Assembly (NCBI GenBank): GCA_001661515.1
Contig: LUVW01000013.1
Coordinates: 844,649 to 908,648, forward strand
DNA from: Capniomyces stellatus
Lineage: Eukaryota; Kickxellomycota; Harpellomycetes; Harpellales; Legeriomycetaceae
Direction of reading: 5' to 3'
DNA length: 64,000 nt
Part shown: piece by piece, positions 33,501 to 44,637 of the stretch
Layout of the letters: every line of letters starts with the position of its first letter
How positions within the stretch are numbered: position 1 is the stretch's first letter
Notes under the pieces: model-generated
Told to the model about the DNA's origin: nothing
The model's database searches: none
What the model saw: only the letters and a program-made list of their open reading frames with translations
Position numbers and translations under genes: made by a program

Positions 33501-33652
33501 TTTTCCAAATTCCCTTCTTTAATTTCCCCCCAATCCCTCATCTCTCCTCCATTTTGCCTTCTTTGCTTATTCATCTGTATTCCTTATTGCTACATTACTG
33601 CTTACCTGCTTCTAAGCTTATTTAAAAGCTCTGCCATGACACGATCGTCCAT
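24560..33652 (-). CDS. TOR: TOR phosphatidylinositol-kinase-related protein kinase
   Basis: TOR is the catalytic subunit of TORC1/TORC2 and controls growth in response to nutrients. Seven exons on the minus strand, 33652-33606, 33466-33415, 33297-33168, 33062-32943, 32735-32676, 32565-30954 and 30875-24560, join in frame to 2778 residues. The short 5' exons were found by homology: MDDRVMAELLNKLRS, DLSRQLIKLTQSSD, VLVDLHQPGETLISRISNQL, IREATEVLGALSVG and VESEVKRSLEWLN match the TOR N-terminal HEAT region. Then follow HEAT repeats, FAT, the FRB domain from about 2108 (RVAILWAEMWNEALEDASRL, keeping the Ser needed for FKBP-rapamycin binding), and the kinase (GHEDLRQDERVMQL; GDRHPSNLMI with D2434; HIDFGDCFE with D2453). 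FATC ends the chain (TENLCQCYVGWCAFW). About 170 low-complexity residues separate kinase and FATC, against about 60 in animal mTOR. The break in the long frame at 30.9 kb is a 78-base intron, not damage. Confidence 0.96.
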
Positions 33653-36033
33653 GTTTTCTTTCCAGATTTTTCTTTCTTGGATCTACTCTATTAATTACTC
33701 GTCCTTTTTAACTTCCAACTCCCAATATTATTGACGTTTTATTATCACCATCATTTAAACTTAATTCTACCTACGTTTTTTTGTTCTGTTTTTCTCCTTT
33801 CTGACCTTACCCTTGAAATCTTTCTTTTTCTTCGCTTCTACTTACTATATCTAATATTAAAATTACAAAAATTCTTGAATCGTATTTATAACGCAGATTT
33901 TCAGTCCCACTTGATTACCTACCTAATATTAATTCTATCTAACCAAGTATAACTAAAGAATTTTATCTATTACGCAAAGTCAAGTTTCTGTTATTATTAT
34001 TCTAATTTTTTCAATTTTGTAACAAAGCTACAGGGCTTTTATTTATCACCATATTATTTATCACTATTATTTACCGTTTATGTCATTTATCATTTGCATT
34101 ATTTATCGTTTATTTATTCGAGTCAGAATCGAACATACTAAATTAATTGCCAACTTTATGACAGGAATCCAAACCGAATCATTTTAAAGCAAATTATAAT
34201 ATAAAACAAACTATAATATAATACAATATAGTGTAAATAGTATAATAAATATGAATCCAAAGTACATTAATTTGAAAACTATTGGCATTAGTCTAGTTAA
34301 AATCTATCTCCACTCAGTCCAGAGAAAGTCGTACAAAATTCAAAACTATAGTGCTGTTTCTTCCGAGATAGTTCTCTCAAGCGAAAATAAAATAATAAAA
34401 ACTTGATAAAACCACTCATAAATGCTCCAAGTAGTCCACTAGGCCATCCAAAGCTTCATACCTTTTGCTTAATTTCAAGAGCTTCGTGGTTCATTACACC
34501 TCTAACGAGTTAAAACGTCTACATTGTCCATTATTGACAACTCTTTTAATCTCGTCTGTATTCAAGTTTGACGAACGGGTTTTCGTTAAAAGACAGCGAT
34601 GATTGGAGCTGATTTTAAAGTCAGATGTTGTTCTTTGTCAAAAAAACCTCGTTTATTTTTAAACGCCATTTTTTGTTATCCATTTGACCCTATTTTTTGC
34701 TTTAAGTGATATATTCATCAAAGTGAATCAGCTTCACTCTGCTCGCATTGGCCTACGCTTTTGCATTTTACATAACCAATCGCCCTTTCAGAGCTTGATA
34801 TTATAGATCGGTACACTTGATTACCAAAATCATTACTAAAAATAAAATTCAAATTTTACAAACACTACCCTACACAATTCATTTATTTGCCTTGGATATG
34901 TGAACTTGCTCGCTTTAGTGCATGCTTATTCGTCTGTGAACTCTACGCACTGTTTATTTATACAGCAGGAAAAGGGGGGGGTATAGTGGGGTTATTAATG
35001 ACGAGTGACGATTACTTTAATATCCTTCAAAAGGCAAAACTCTTAATTCAAGGATTCATCAACTTTTTGCTTTTTTTTTTCCTTTTAGATTGGCTTTGAA
35101 CTGTTTCATTATTTGCAAGCACTCATGTTTTGGATTACTAAAAATAGTAAATTTCTACTATGACTTGCCTATTTTGTGCGAGCGCTGTTATATAATATTA
35201 CTTTTACCTTTACTCTAAACAAACAACACAAATCAAGATTCGTTTGGAATATCTCAATAAAAAAATACAAAAAAAAATACTAAAAAAATCGTTTGGAATA
35301 ACCCTAATTTGTTAATCAAGTGTCTTTTTTTTTTTGCCATCGTTTGATTTATCTGTTACATCAAACTCTATTTGAAATTGTATCTCTAGAAAAAAAACAA
35401 AAGAAAATAAAACAAATAAAACAAACAAAATAAAATAAAAGCAATAAATAAAAGTAAATACAGAAACAAAAAAAGGTACCAACTTTTTTTTTTTTCATTT
35501 TTAATCTGAAACAGCATCGCTTTAACTTTTAGTCAGTTATTTCTAAAGTATGTACATATCCCATTCAAAATAATATCTACTCAGCACTTGACCTTATTTG
35601 TCAGTATAAATAAACAACACCAACTCCAACTTCAACTTTACAAAGTATCACCATACATAACAGAACTACAGTCACTGCGCGCTGAAGTGGAAAAATAAAG
35701 ACAATAAAAAAGCAGTACCGAAAAACTTATTTGTTCGCCCTTATAACTCAGCAGCGAGCACCATTCCAGTGGTAATTTTTTTGCACTTTCGCCTTCTTAT
35801 TAGCATAAAAAAGTTTGTTGACGCGAAAGGAAGAAAGAAAACACTAACAAGTAAGTGAGAAAATTTGAAATTGCATTCCTTACAAGTAAAAAAAAATGTT
35901 ATATGCTCAAAAGCTGTTGTGTGGTAGATAAAAAGTCATCAAACCCGCTAGATAAAACTTTTTTTACTTTGGTTGGATAATTTATCTTGGTTGTATTTGT
36001 TCGCATTTATCTTTGAAGGCGAGTAAAGGACTA
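33653..36033. other. divergent upstream region of TOR and the RING-finger gene
   Basis: About 2.4 kb without a supported gene. The TOR-proximal part is pyrimidine-rich on the plus strand. Elsewhere there are A and T runs, an eight-base G run at 34972-34979 and a short frame at 34887-35099 judged to be chance. Promoters of both genes must lie here, but no specific element can be named. Confidence 0.45.
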
Positions 36034-38660
36034 ATGGACAATCTACTAACCGAGTTATCAAGCGATGAATCTGAATTTGCCTTTCTGACCTCAAGGTACT
36101 ATAATAGTAAGGCTAGCGATTGGGTTTACAGTGGAACCAAAAAGGTAAGCTACAAGAAAAAAAATCCGAATTATAAATAATGCGGCTGGAGAGGGAGAGC
36201 ACAAGTGAAGAAAACTAAATCTAACTGGTCACAGCCAAGCTGCACATATGCTTTAATCGGTTGTTATGCCATCATATTTACACCGATGATACATTCAACT
36301 TTCTCTAGTTAGTCTATCAATCTGATATCCATACCAATGAATAGTTTGCGCAATTTGTAATTCTTGGTATATGGTGTTTGTGTGTAATAGAGTGAAACAT
36401 TTTCAAACAGAAAAAAGCTAAAGAGAGTAAAAACCATCAAATTTTTGGATCTGAGATATGAAATATCCAACAACAAAATGCACACCGAGATTTACGAAAA
36501 TATAAAAAATGAGCTTGAACAGGTCAAAAGGGTCAACAATGCACTCTTAGAAACGCTGGACGATATTAGCTCGAGTAAGTCTACCTCAAACCTATTTCTA
36601 TCATTGTAATTGGTTACCATCGTTGTGATTGCTAATATACTATTTCTATTAACTTGTAAATCTTTAAATATGTATGTATGCATCGGATTCTTTCAACATG
36701 TCTGAGTAATCTATACAGGTTTAAGCTGAACTTTATAAATGACTTATTACTAACGACATTTTTCTGTCTATGTGCTAGGTCTAACGTGTGTAATATGTGT
36801 GGATGAGTATAAAGAGCCTGTAACACTGAGTTGCGGTCACACGTTTTGTAAAAAGTGTCTAGTTCGTTGGATAGACGAGAACATCAACTGCCCTACGTGT
36901 AGAACCCTGATAAACTCTGACTTTAAAGTGAACTACATTTTCCAAGACTTAACTTCAATCAACCAAACTTGCCTAAAAAAGCTTGGCTGGATTAACGAGT
37001 GTGCTAAAAACGAACACAGCTTACAGTGTCGTGCCAAGACCAATAACCAAATTCGTCCGAATAAACACGCGGGCGGAGATACAATAAAAACACCGGACGA
37101 ATTAGATAATGTACACGACTTGAAATCGCGGTTTATTGATGTAGCTCTAAAACTAGACTTGTTGGAGCTTGAGTGCAAAAAAAACTATGCTGATATGAAT
37201 AATACGATTAAGCCAAGCACGACGGGCTGTAATGGAGGAGTGGATGGGGCTGAGAGTGAAAAAATTAAATACAAAGAGTGTCTAAACAACAAAAAATCTC
37301 GAGTGCTGAATGACATTGAAAAGCTAATTAATATTTTGGGAATAATAGACTCTGAATACAAAAACTACGCCATCCCAAAAAACCTGAATTCTTCACAGAA
37401 CTTGAAGATCGACACTTTCCTAGGTAATTTATCCTATACAGCCTGTGTATACCAACTAGTGTGCTCAAAAAAAAATATTGGCTTTATATTCTTAGAATCC
37501 TACCCATAACTAAATCCCTTCGCTTGCAAATGACTATTATAGAGCGTTCTAAATACACAGAATGGTGCCTCGAGGCTGATCAGATTATAAATACGTTACA
37601 TGATAAACCACCAGAGTTTCTGGATGTGCTTATAAGCAAATTACACAAAAAACACGTTTCCAAAAGATCCTTGCTTCATAGCAAACAGAGTGCCCTGGAA
37701 TTCTGCGGCTCATCATTCAATTCAAGTATTGTTTCGGATGTGGATACGTGCTCTAATATCAGTGATGGCGATGCACCAAGTGTTGAGTCGTATTACTTTT
37801 CAGATCATTCATCTGACTCTGGATACAGCGTCAACTCTGATGTCGGGTGGGTTGACAACTTTTTAGAAGACACGCCCTATGGGCAAAGCGCCTCAGTTCT
37901 TTCATCGTTGCGGAACTATGATAACTTTTTTTCGATAAGTAATCAGTACAGCTTTAACCAATTTGGAACGGTCTCTGATGCTGGCTCTATGCCTGATGGG
38001 CTGCCTGAATCTGTGAGTAGTGTCAGCTACATTTTCCACTCTGGCAGCTATCCAGCCAGCTTAACCGACACTATTTCAAGCCATGCTGATAGTGATGTAG
38101 AGATGAACTCTTATCACGATATATCGCTTGATCTGACTGACTCTCGGGGTCTTGCTGAATCAATTATTACTCCCATAAACCTAAGACGCTTGGTCAACTC
38201 ATCCTCATTTGTGTACAACTATCCAGAAAATAGTGCTTTATTTAGTGGTTCCACAAACGAGCTTGCTGCACTTGATAGCCCAGAATTTCAAGAGTTTGGT
38301 CGACTAAGAGACACTGAAGCTGTGGACTCGTCTCTTAACTCTACACCCTGCACTGGAAAACGATCCGAGCTGGCGGTTAACAAATTTGGTCTACCCAGCT
38401 ATTCAAAATACCATTCGCTTGAACGCTTTTTATTCGGAAACGACTCGTCGTTATTTGATCTTAATGTTGATGATATCGCATCGCTATCATTAGAAAACAT
38501 TGAACCCTGTATCTCATATGCGACCAATCACCACGATATCGAAGCTGCTTTTGACACGTTTGATCTCGATCTAGACGACTTTTCTCACCATAATTTGTTT
38601 TACCCTGGCGAGCAAGTGACTCGTTCCAATTATTCAGGCATCTTTATTTCTGATACCTGA
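36034..38660 (+). CDS. RING-finger protein, probable E3 ubiquitin ligase
   Basis: Exons 36034-36144, 36391-36574, 36779-37423 and 37543-38660 join in frame to 685 residues. A predicted helical segment (FLDLRYEISNNKM, then IKNELEQVKRVNNALLETL) leads into a C3HC4 RING at about residues 102-139: CVIC, SCGHTFCKKC, CPTC. This pattern binds two zinc ions and recruits an E2. The region after the RING (FQDLTSIN onwards) has Lys/Glu-rich helices. The last 370 residues are Ser-, Asp- and Tyr-rich with no recognised domain and look disordered. At exon 2 the nearer acceptor at 36410 would give an early stop, so 36390 is used. Substrate and orthology are unknown. The gene is divergent from TOR. Confidence 0.82.
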
Positions 38661-39298
38661 TTATTCTTCATCAACATTTAAACCTGAACCAACTGTAATT
38701 ATCCCTATCTATATTTTATCTCCGTTTTGTATGACATTTTACATACCTGTAACCAGTTTTTGACTCATTTCTCTTTGACAAGCTTTAACATTTCTTTTGC
38801 AAGTTGGACAAACAAATCGCCTTTATCCAGCCTACAGGAAACTATTGGTTATCAGAAAGGTGTCATTGTTGTACACCATTTTTTCAACATTTCATATCCG
38901 AATATCAATCTTGTGGAGTCCACGTGTATCATTACATACATCTATAGTTTTATTTATTTTACAAAGTGTACTTTTTTTTTTAATCGAGATACAAGGTGCG
39001 TTTTTTTTTTAAACGTGAATTAAGCTAATCGATTTCATCGATAAGCTTTCATTTAATTTCTTGCCTAGCTAAGAATTTGGAGTATTTTTATTTGTCAAAT
39101 AAGTAAGGGTTTTTATATTTAGGATTTTGTAAATTACAAAATAACAACACAAGTTCTCATTACAAATCATCGATAGGCATATTAATAGAAAAACGTGAGT
39201 AATTTTTTTCTTTCTCTCATAGCAGGACAAAACTGCAAATTTGCCAAGTTCTTGATTGAAAAGTTACACTTGAAGAACCTCTACCTCTAAACATTATC
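38661..39298. other. 3' flank of RING-finger gene
   Basis: AT-rich, with a frame at 38727-39023 that is hydrophobic and lacks any family signature, so it is not called. No other feature seen. Confidence 0.4.
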
Positions 39299-39410
39299 TA
39301 TAAATAACCCATATTCTTGCTTTAGCCGTTAAAATATCCGTAACTCGTCGACATTAAACACACGAACTACCATGCCAGGGTTTAAAACCCCCCATTGCAT
39401 GGCTTTTTTT
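39299..39410 (+). ncRNA. candidate short Pol III-like transcript unit
   Basis: A TATAAATA (39299-39306) is followed, about 64 bases later, by a hairpin with a six-base outer stem CCATGC/GCATGG (39370-39375 with 39397-39402) and an inner GGGTT/AACCC stem. A run of seven T comes directly after (39404-39410). A TATA box, a compact stem-loop and a T-run end are how U6-class genes are arranged, and the RNA would be about 75-80 nt. The sequence does not match U6, RNase P, SRP or a tRNA as far as I can tell. It may be chance; no coding potential is present. Confidence 0.3.
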
Positions 39411-40182
39411 ATTTGTGAGAGGAATGACTTGGCTAAATTGATCACTATCTTGCCAATTTTGTCTTGATTGATATATTATGTAAAAAAAAAAAGTTTGTTT
39501 TCCTCGCTGCGGATTTTGCTTATGTAACAAACAAACACATTTGAGCTAAAATATCTGAATTGGCTCTATTTTTCTTGTTTAATCGATGGTCTTGAACGTT
39601 TCCCGTTCTTATCAAATCCAATCTGTAGTTAATATTAGCGGGTATTTCTTTATTCTGTTACTAATTTAATAATAAGAAAAGGGAAAAAAACTAATAAATC
39701 AGAAATTTGTTGTCAAATTATCGAAGCTGGCTGGGTAATTTTTGTCAGCAGTTTTACCTTTTTGGGTTCACTACAAGAGTTTATTGACTGCATCTTTTTT
39801 TGCCTTTTTATTGGTTTATTTATATATTTTTTGACAAGCTTTTTTTTAATACTGGTATAATTATATCATACCACAAAGGCAGTTATGACTTTCAGAATTA
39901 ATACCAATCACAGATCTAGGGTTTATACTATGTTCTTGTATTTCGCCAAATGACACGACTTGCATTTAAATTATAATTTGGCCTCTTTACCAAAAACGTA
40001 ATATTATGTAAGGGCAACCTGAAATAGTCATATCCTTACAACCACGGAGTGGCAATCGATTAATGCTCAAAGGTGTCTTTGTGATAATTTTTTTTTTAGA
40101 AAACCTCGAGACCATGTGTTATTTTCTGTTTTTCGTTTACTCGTTTGTATTGTTGTTTTTTTTTTTTCTTCCATCTGGTTTC
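39411..40182. other. intergenic region before the arrestin-like array
   Basis: AT-rich with A and T runs. No supported gene or known motif. Confidence 0.4.
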
Positions 40183-40190
40183 TATATAAA
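40183..40190 (+). promoter_or_regulatory. TATA box of arrestin-like gene 1
   Basis: TATATAAA, 129 bases between its end and the ATG, preceded by a long T run. The same arrangement is seen before copies 2 and 3. Confidence 0.5.
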
Positions 40191-40318
40191 CAGGCGAAAT
40201 AGCACTACAGCGGTTTGAGTAATTTAATTTAGAAAGTTTCAATATACATCCCTTTGATTCCGTTTTAACCTTGTCTCAGTTTTCACCCGAGGCACTCAAT
40301 CTACTTATAATAATTATA

Positions 40319-41506
40319 ATGAATATGGATTCAATATTTCCATTAAACTGTTCAACAATGCAAATAACCCCTGCAAGCGATGTAGTATACGTTGACCAAA
40401 ATGACGATGGGTTGTCGAGGTCTATAGTTAAGGGTAACATTATGCTGAAAATCAATAAGCCTACAGCATTTGACATTGTAGAAGTTTACCTAGTAAAGAA
40501 CAAATCCATTGAGTGGTCTGATGGGGTTGGCATCTCTCTTGTAACCCACAAAGACTGTGAACGTAACGTCAAAATAGCTAAAACGATTATCAAAATCCCT
40601 AAAAAGAGCAAAGTGCTTAATCCCGGATGTTATTTGTTAAACTTTTATCTGTGGGTTCCTGACAACATAGAACCAAGCATAAGCACCAAACGCGGAAATG
40701 TGCAATATTCGATAACAGCTTCGTTGGCGTGTAGCTCTTCTTCAAAAAGCAGATGGCAAGGGCTTATAAACAGCATTCGATATAAAACTTCAAGCACGCC
40801 TATTACAGTAAACAGAGCCCCATTCAATCTAAACAAGTCGGTAGACAGCATTTCAAACCAAAGTTCGCTAAATTTACACCTATTGAATAACACCGACAAC
40901 AACATCGTACTAAGTATGCCTTCTAGCGAGCTAAGGGTTGGTGAACTGGGCGACAGCATGGATGCCACAATTACAGTTGATGACTACAAAAACGCATCAA
41001 TGGAGAGCCTCACAATTGACATTGTAGAGGAGGTCAGTTGCTATGATAAAAACACCAATTCGACTAGTACCGATATCACAACACTTGGCACCTCAGAGCA
41101 CGACTTTAAAAACATGTGCGAAAACCTTAACGATGATTCTTTATCCTCGGTTTTGCATTTACAGAAATGCGGCAAAACTAATGACGAATCTGTTATCAGC
41201 TTTTCCAAAATCGGTACCAAGGAAACAAGCGATAAAATTAAAGGACTTAAAAGGTCGTGGAAAATCGACATTCCAGCGATTCAAAAGGACGTCAACGCCA
41301 GCTTTAAAACCGACATGATTTACGTTGACCACTATGTTGTGATAAAAGCGGCATTCATTGATTCTAACAACAAGCTACAGCACTTGAACTATAAAACGTC
41401 TATTTCTGTTTTGCCCTCTTGGACCCAAGAGCTCTCAAACTCACTTCCATTGTACAGCGACACTGGCAACGACCTTCTTATTGCTTCAGGGTCACCAATA
41501 TTTTAA
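40319..41506 (+). CDS. arrestin-like protein 1 of a tandem array
   Basis: This single-exon gene encodes 395 residues from the ATG at 40319; an in-frame extension to 40271 begins with TTG. Arrestin-fold adaptors link membrane proteins to ubiquitin ligases and endocytosis. The N-terminal half follows the arrestin_N pattern: VVYVDQNDDGLSRSIVKGNI, IEWSDGVGI, a conserved FYLWVPDNIEPSIS followed by GNVQYSITASL, then ITVNRAPF. The second half corresponds to arrestin_C (ELRVGELGDSMDATITVDD, MESLTIDIVEEVSC). The chain closes with WTQELSNSLPLYSD, a motif shared by all three copies. No PPxY motif is visible, unlike many alpha-arrestins. It is the most divergent of the three copies. Confidence 0.75.
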   Translation: MNMDSIFPLNCSTMQITPASDVVYVDQNDDGLSRSIVKGNIMLKINKPTAFDIVEVYLVKNKSIEWSDGVGISLVTHKDCERNVKIAKTIIKIPKKSKVLNPGCYLLNFYLWVPDNIEPSISTKRGNVQYSITASLACSSSSKSRWQGLINSIRYKTSSTPITVNRAPFNLNKSVDSISNQSSLNLHLLNNTDNNIVLSMPSSELRVGELGDSMDATITVDDYKNASMESLTIDIVEEVSCYDKNTNSTSTDITTLGTSEHDFKNMCENLNDDSLSSVLHLQKCGKTNDESVISFSKIGTKETSDKIKGLKRSWKIDIPAIQKDVNASFKTDMIYVDHYVVIKAAFIDSNNKLQHLNYKTSISVLPSWTQELSNSLPLYSDTGNDLLIASGSPIF

Positions 41507-43305
41507 CAAGCCACTGTTAAATGCAATCATTTATCTATAATATATTTTTATGTGTTTTAGACGTGTATATAGTAACAAATTTGGACATAGCAAACATTCA
41601 TTCTACATTTTTCCTTTAATCTGTTGTACATAAGTTGAATTAATAAAGTAATTGAAAAAAACAAAACACTTCAGTATCGTCTTTTTGTCTCTTTGTCCTT
41701 TGTCCTTTTGTCTTTATTATGCATTTGGGATGGAAAATAACCTGAACTTTAACTGATCAACTCATTTCAAGCGGTATTTTGCTTTATCAGGCTGAACTAA
41801 TTCATAACATAACTTTTGCCTTTGGCAAATATACATGTACTAGCACTATTATATATCTAACCGCTTGTCTCTTACAACTCTTGTATTATCGGCTTGGCCA
41901 GTTACTTTATATTGCCAAACTTCTGTTATCTCGTTTAGTTCCATGATTGGCGGTAATACTTTGCTGAAAGAAGTTAACTGGGAATATCAATTTGTAACAT
42001 TTACTATTTTTTTTTTATTTATAGAAATCAGCAAATATGGGTTTTAATGATAATAATAAAATCATTTCAATCAATAAAGAAAAATAAACATGTCATAATG
42101 AGTATTTTATTTATTTTTTAAAATTAATTTACCTTTTTAGATTAAATTGACGAAATTATTTTTAGAGAATTTATTTTTTATTCAATCCTTAAAAGGTAAC
42201 TTTACGTTTTCATCAAAGATTTTTGCAAACCGTTTTTTCCTGTTGAATTATTTTTAAATATTTTTGATTCGTGCTATCTGAATACAACCAATACAATGTT
42301 CAAAAAAAGTTTGAGAGACACAGATAGAGAACTAACATTGGTGATATTTTCAAGGCCATTTCAGCAGATTGCCCACAATTATGCACAAAAAAAAAAACCA
42401 TGACATTTGTCGAACCGCAGTCGCCCTTCTTCACTGGAGTTTCCCTCTGCTTCGGTGATTTATTGCCAGCAAACACTCACTCACAGAACAAAGAATTGAT
42501 GAAATCCCACCTCGGTTTTTATATCCTTTTTTTTTGCCTTAGCAACAATAATCATCAACCGAGATTTGCAACATTATTTGGGTCGCTTTTTTTTATTTTT
42601 TTGAAGAGATTCGTAATTGTTACAAGAATAACATAAATTGTTGAATTTGCAATTTATTTTGTAACTCTCCAGTGACATTTTTTACTATAGCGTGTTTTCT
42701 TTGCAGAATAAATATCGTCTCCAGGAATTCACGGTATGAAAAAGAAAAAAAAGCTTCGGCTTCATTAGAATTGATCAATATAGCAAAAGCAAAAAAAAAA
42801 GAGGAACACCGATAGACGCGGTTTTTATGTACCTGTCTTTCTGTCTTTTCGCATTATACTGGCCTAAAATTCAACATACAAGCATTTTTCCTCTTGCTAA
42901 CCCTTATCTCTATTTTGTCCTTAACCATTCTGGTGTATCAATCGGTGTAAACTACTTGCATACAGTAATGATAGGCTGGCTGCGTTCAGTTTTACGTCAG
43001 CTCAATTTAAAGATATCAAACTAAATTATGATTTGCTATAATCCCAAGAAAGAGAAATAAGGTAAAGGAACATGACTGCACCATTGGTCATTCTTTATTG
43101 ACAATTTTTAAACTAGTTTTCTTTTCTTTCCCTAAACTAATTTGGTCGATGTGAAAACATTTCCAATTACAAAATAATTTGTTTATTGTTTTCTATTATC
43201 ACTAGTTATTGAGATTCATTTTCATACGTATAATGACAAGTTGTTTGCGATTAAGGACTGATTACAAAAAAAAAAAGTTAGAAAAAGCACAATGAATTAA
43301 AAAAG
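41507..43305. other. spacer between arrestin-like genes 1 and 2
   Basis: About 1.8 kb. It contains AATAAA at 41642-41647, then AT-rich DNA. Frames at 42400-42636 and 42827-43024 have no signature. I see no degenerate arrestin copy here, though divergence could hide one. Confidence 0.4.
41642..41647 (+). terminator. polyadenylation signal of arrestin-like gene 1
   Basis: AATAAA, 135 bases after the stop codon. Confidence 0.4.
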
Positions 43306-43313
43306 TATAAATA
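43306..43313 (+). promoter_or_regulatory. TATA box of arrestin-like gene 2
   Basis: TATAAATA, about 170 bases before the ATG. Confidence 0.5.
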
Positions 43314-43479
43314 TCAGCATCAATTCCTTAAATAAAAAAAATGTCCGTTAAAAAAATCATCAAAAAAAGGCTAATACAACTTCAATAAAAAAAATTTGTA
43401 CTCTTCCTTATTTTTGTTTCACTAAATAAGCAAATACAAAAATTATCACATTCATATAGTTTCTCTAGTAGGAAAAAAA

Positions 43480-44637
43480 ATGGTTTCGGCTACATTTAAC
43501 AAAAAACCCCAAAAGCTGACAATTGTGCCTGACAGTGAGTTTGTGTATGTGGGTGGTGAAAGCAAAACATCTAAAACGCTGATTAAAGGCAAAGTCTTGC
43601 TAGTTTTAAATAGTAGCATCGTGTTGGACTGTATCACTGTCGCCTTGACAAAGAGAGAGTGTGTAGACTGGGTGGAGGGAGTTGGCACGTACTTTGTCAA
43701 CCACCATATCTCAAGCAACAAAGACAGCATAGCAGAGTGTGTTATCAAGCTCAGAAAAGAGAATGCCAAACTACCTATTGGCAAACACGAGTTTGAGTTT
43801 TCACTATGGGCGCCTGACGACCTGTCACCAAGCATAGAATCAAAGTATGGGAACGTTAGCTACAACCTGACAGCGAAACTTAACCAGAAGAAAAACACAG
43901 CAACGTGGGGGATGTTTGGGCTAAATTTATTTAAAAACGATGCTGTAAAGCTACCGATAACCGTCTGTAGAGTTCTTTACAAGAACGTAGAAACAACTGA
44001 AGTTAATGTAGACTCGGGGCCACTTATACTGCCGCTGTATAGTAAGTCTAACCTTACAGTGTTTCTAAAAGCCCAGACAAAACAGTTTAGGCCAAGCGAT
44101 GTTGATAGAGGTGTGGAAGCAGTTATAACGGTAAAGTCTGGTGTACAGTATGAGCCCACCGATGTTTACTTGAGAATAGTGGAAGATGTGGAATGCCGTG
44201 ATGGTAGTTTGGAGCATGGATGTATCGAGTCAACGGTAATTGGGACTGCACACTCAAAAGTGAAAAAATGCAGTCTGCACATGAGTAACGCTTCGTATCC
44301 ACTCCAGAAGCCAGACAGCCCGTGTGAACATAATGTTGCTACCAGCGATGTCGACAGTACTAATGCACTCCAACAAAGTGTGCTCGATAGCACAGACAGC
44401 CACTGGGAAGTGAGTATGCCTAAAATGGAAAAGGAACCTCGCCATGAGTTTAAAACAAACAAAATATCCATACTCCACTATCTCGAGTGTGTGCTGACTT
44501 TGGAATCTCAAGATGGAGACAGGAAAAAGCTATACGCAAGATCTCCCATCTCCTGCATTCCTTCATGGGTTGACGATCTTACTTATTCTCTTCCCTTGTA
44601 CCAAGATTCCAGTCGTGACGAGCTTATTACATGCTGA
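43480..44637 (+). CDS. arrestin-like protein 2 of a tandem array
   Basis: A single exon of 385 residues, starting at ATG 43480. It aligns with copies 1 and 3 along its whole length: EFVYVGGESKTSKTLIKGKV, CVDWVEGVGTYF, FEFSLWAPDDLSPSIESKYG, VSYNLTAKLNQKK, ITVCRVLYKN, then the second domain (FRPSDVDRGVEAVITV, DVYLRIVEDVECRD) and the C-terminal WVDDLTYSLPLYQD. Compared with copy 3 there is little length change, indicating a fairly recent duplication of these two. The Cys- and His-rich insert between the two halves of domain 2 (CSLHMSNAS) varies among copies. Function is inferred only from the fold. Confidence 0.75.
   Translation: MVSATFNKKPQKLTIVPDSEFVYVGGESKTSKTLIKGKVLLVLNSSIVLDCITVALTKRECVDWVEGVGTYFVNHHISSNKDSIAECVIKLRKENAKLPIGKHEFEFSLWAPDDLSPSIESKYGNVSYNLTAKLNQKKNTATWGMFGLNLFKNDAVKLPITVCRVLYKNVETTEVNVDSGPLILPLYSKSNLTVFLKAQTKQFRPSDVDRGVEAVITVKSGVQYEPTDVYLRIVEDVECRDGSLEHGCIESTVIGTAHSKVKKCSLHMSNASYPLQKPDSPCEHNVATSDVDSTNALQQSVLDSTDSHWEVSMPKMEKEPRHEFKTNKISILHYLECVLTLESQDGDRKKLYARSPISCIPSWVDDLTYSLPLYQDSSRDELITC

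Noticed and set aside
34887..35099. 70-codon frame starting MPWICELARF
   Set aside because: Hydrophobic and low-complexity, no family signature, T-run dependent; treated as chance.
39011..39050. Palindromic ATCGATTTCATCGATAAGC stretch
   Set aside because: Short self-complementary AT-rich sequence without flanking repeats or conserved context; likely chance.
42400..43024. Two frames of 78 and 65 codons between arrestin-like genes 1 and 2
   Set aside because: No resemblance to the arrestin-like copies, no signal or domain, T-rich composition.
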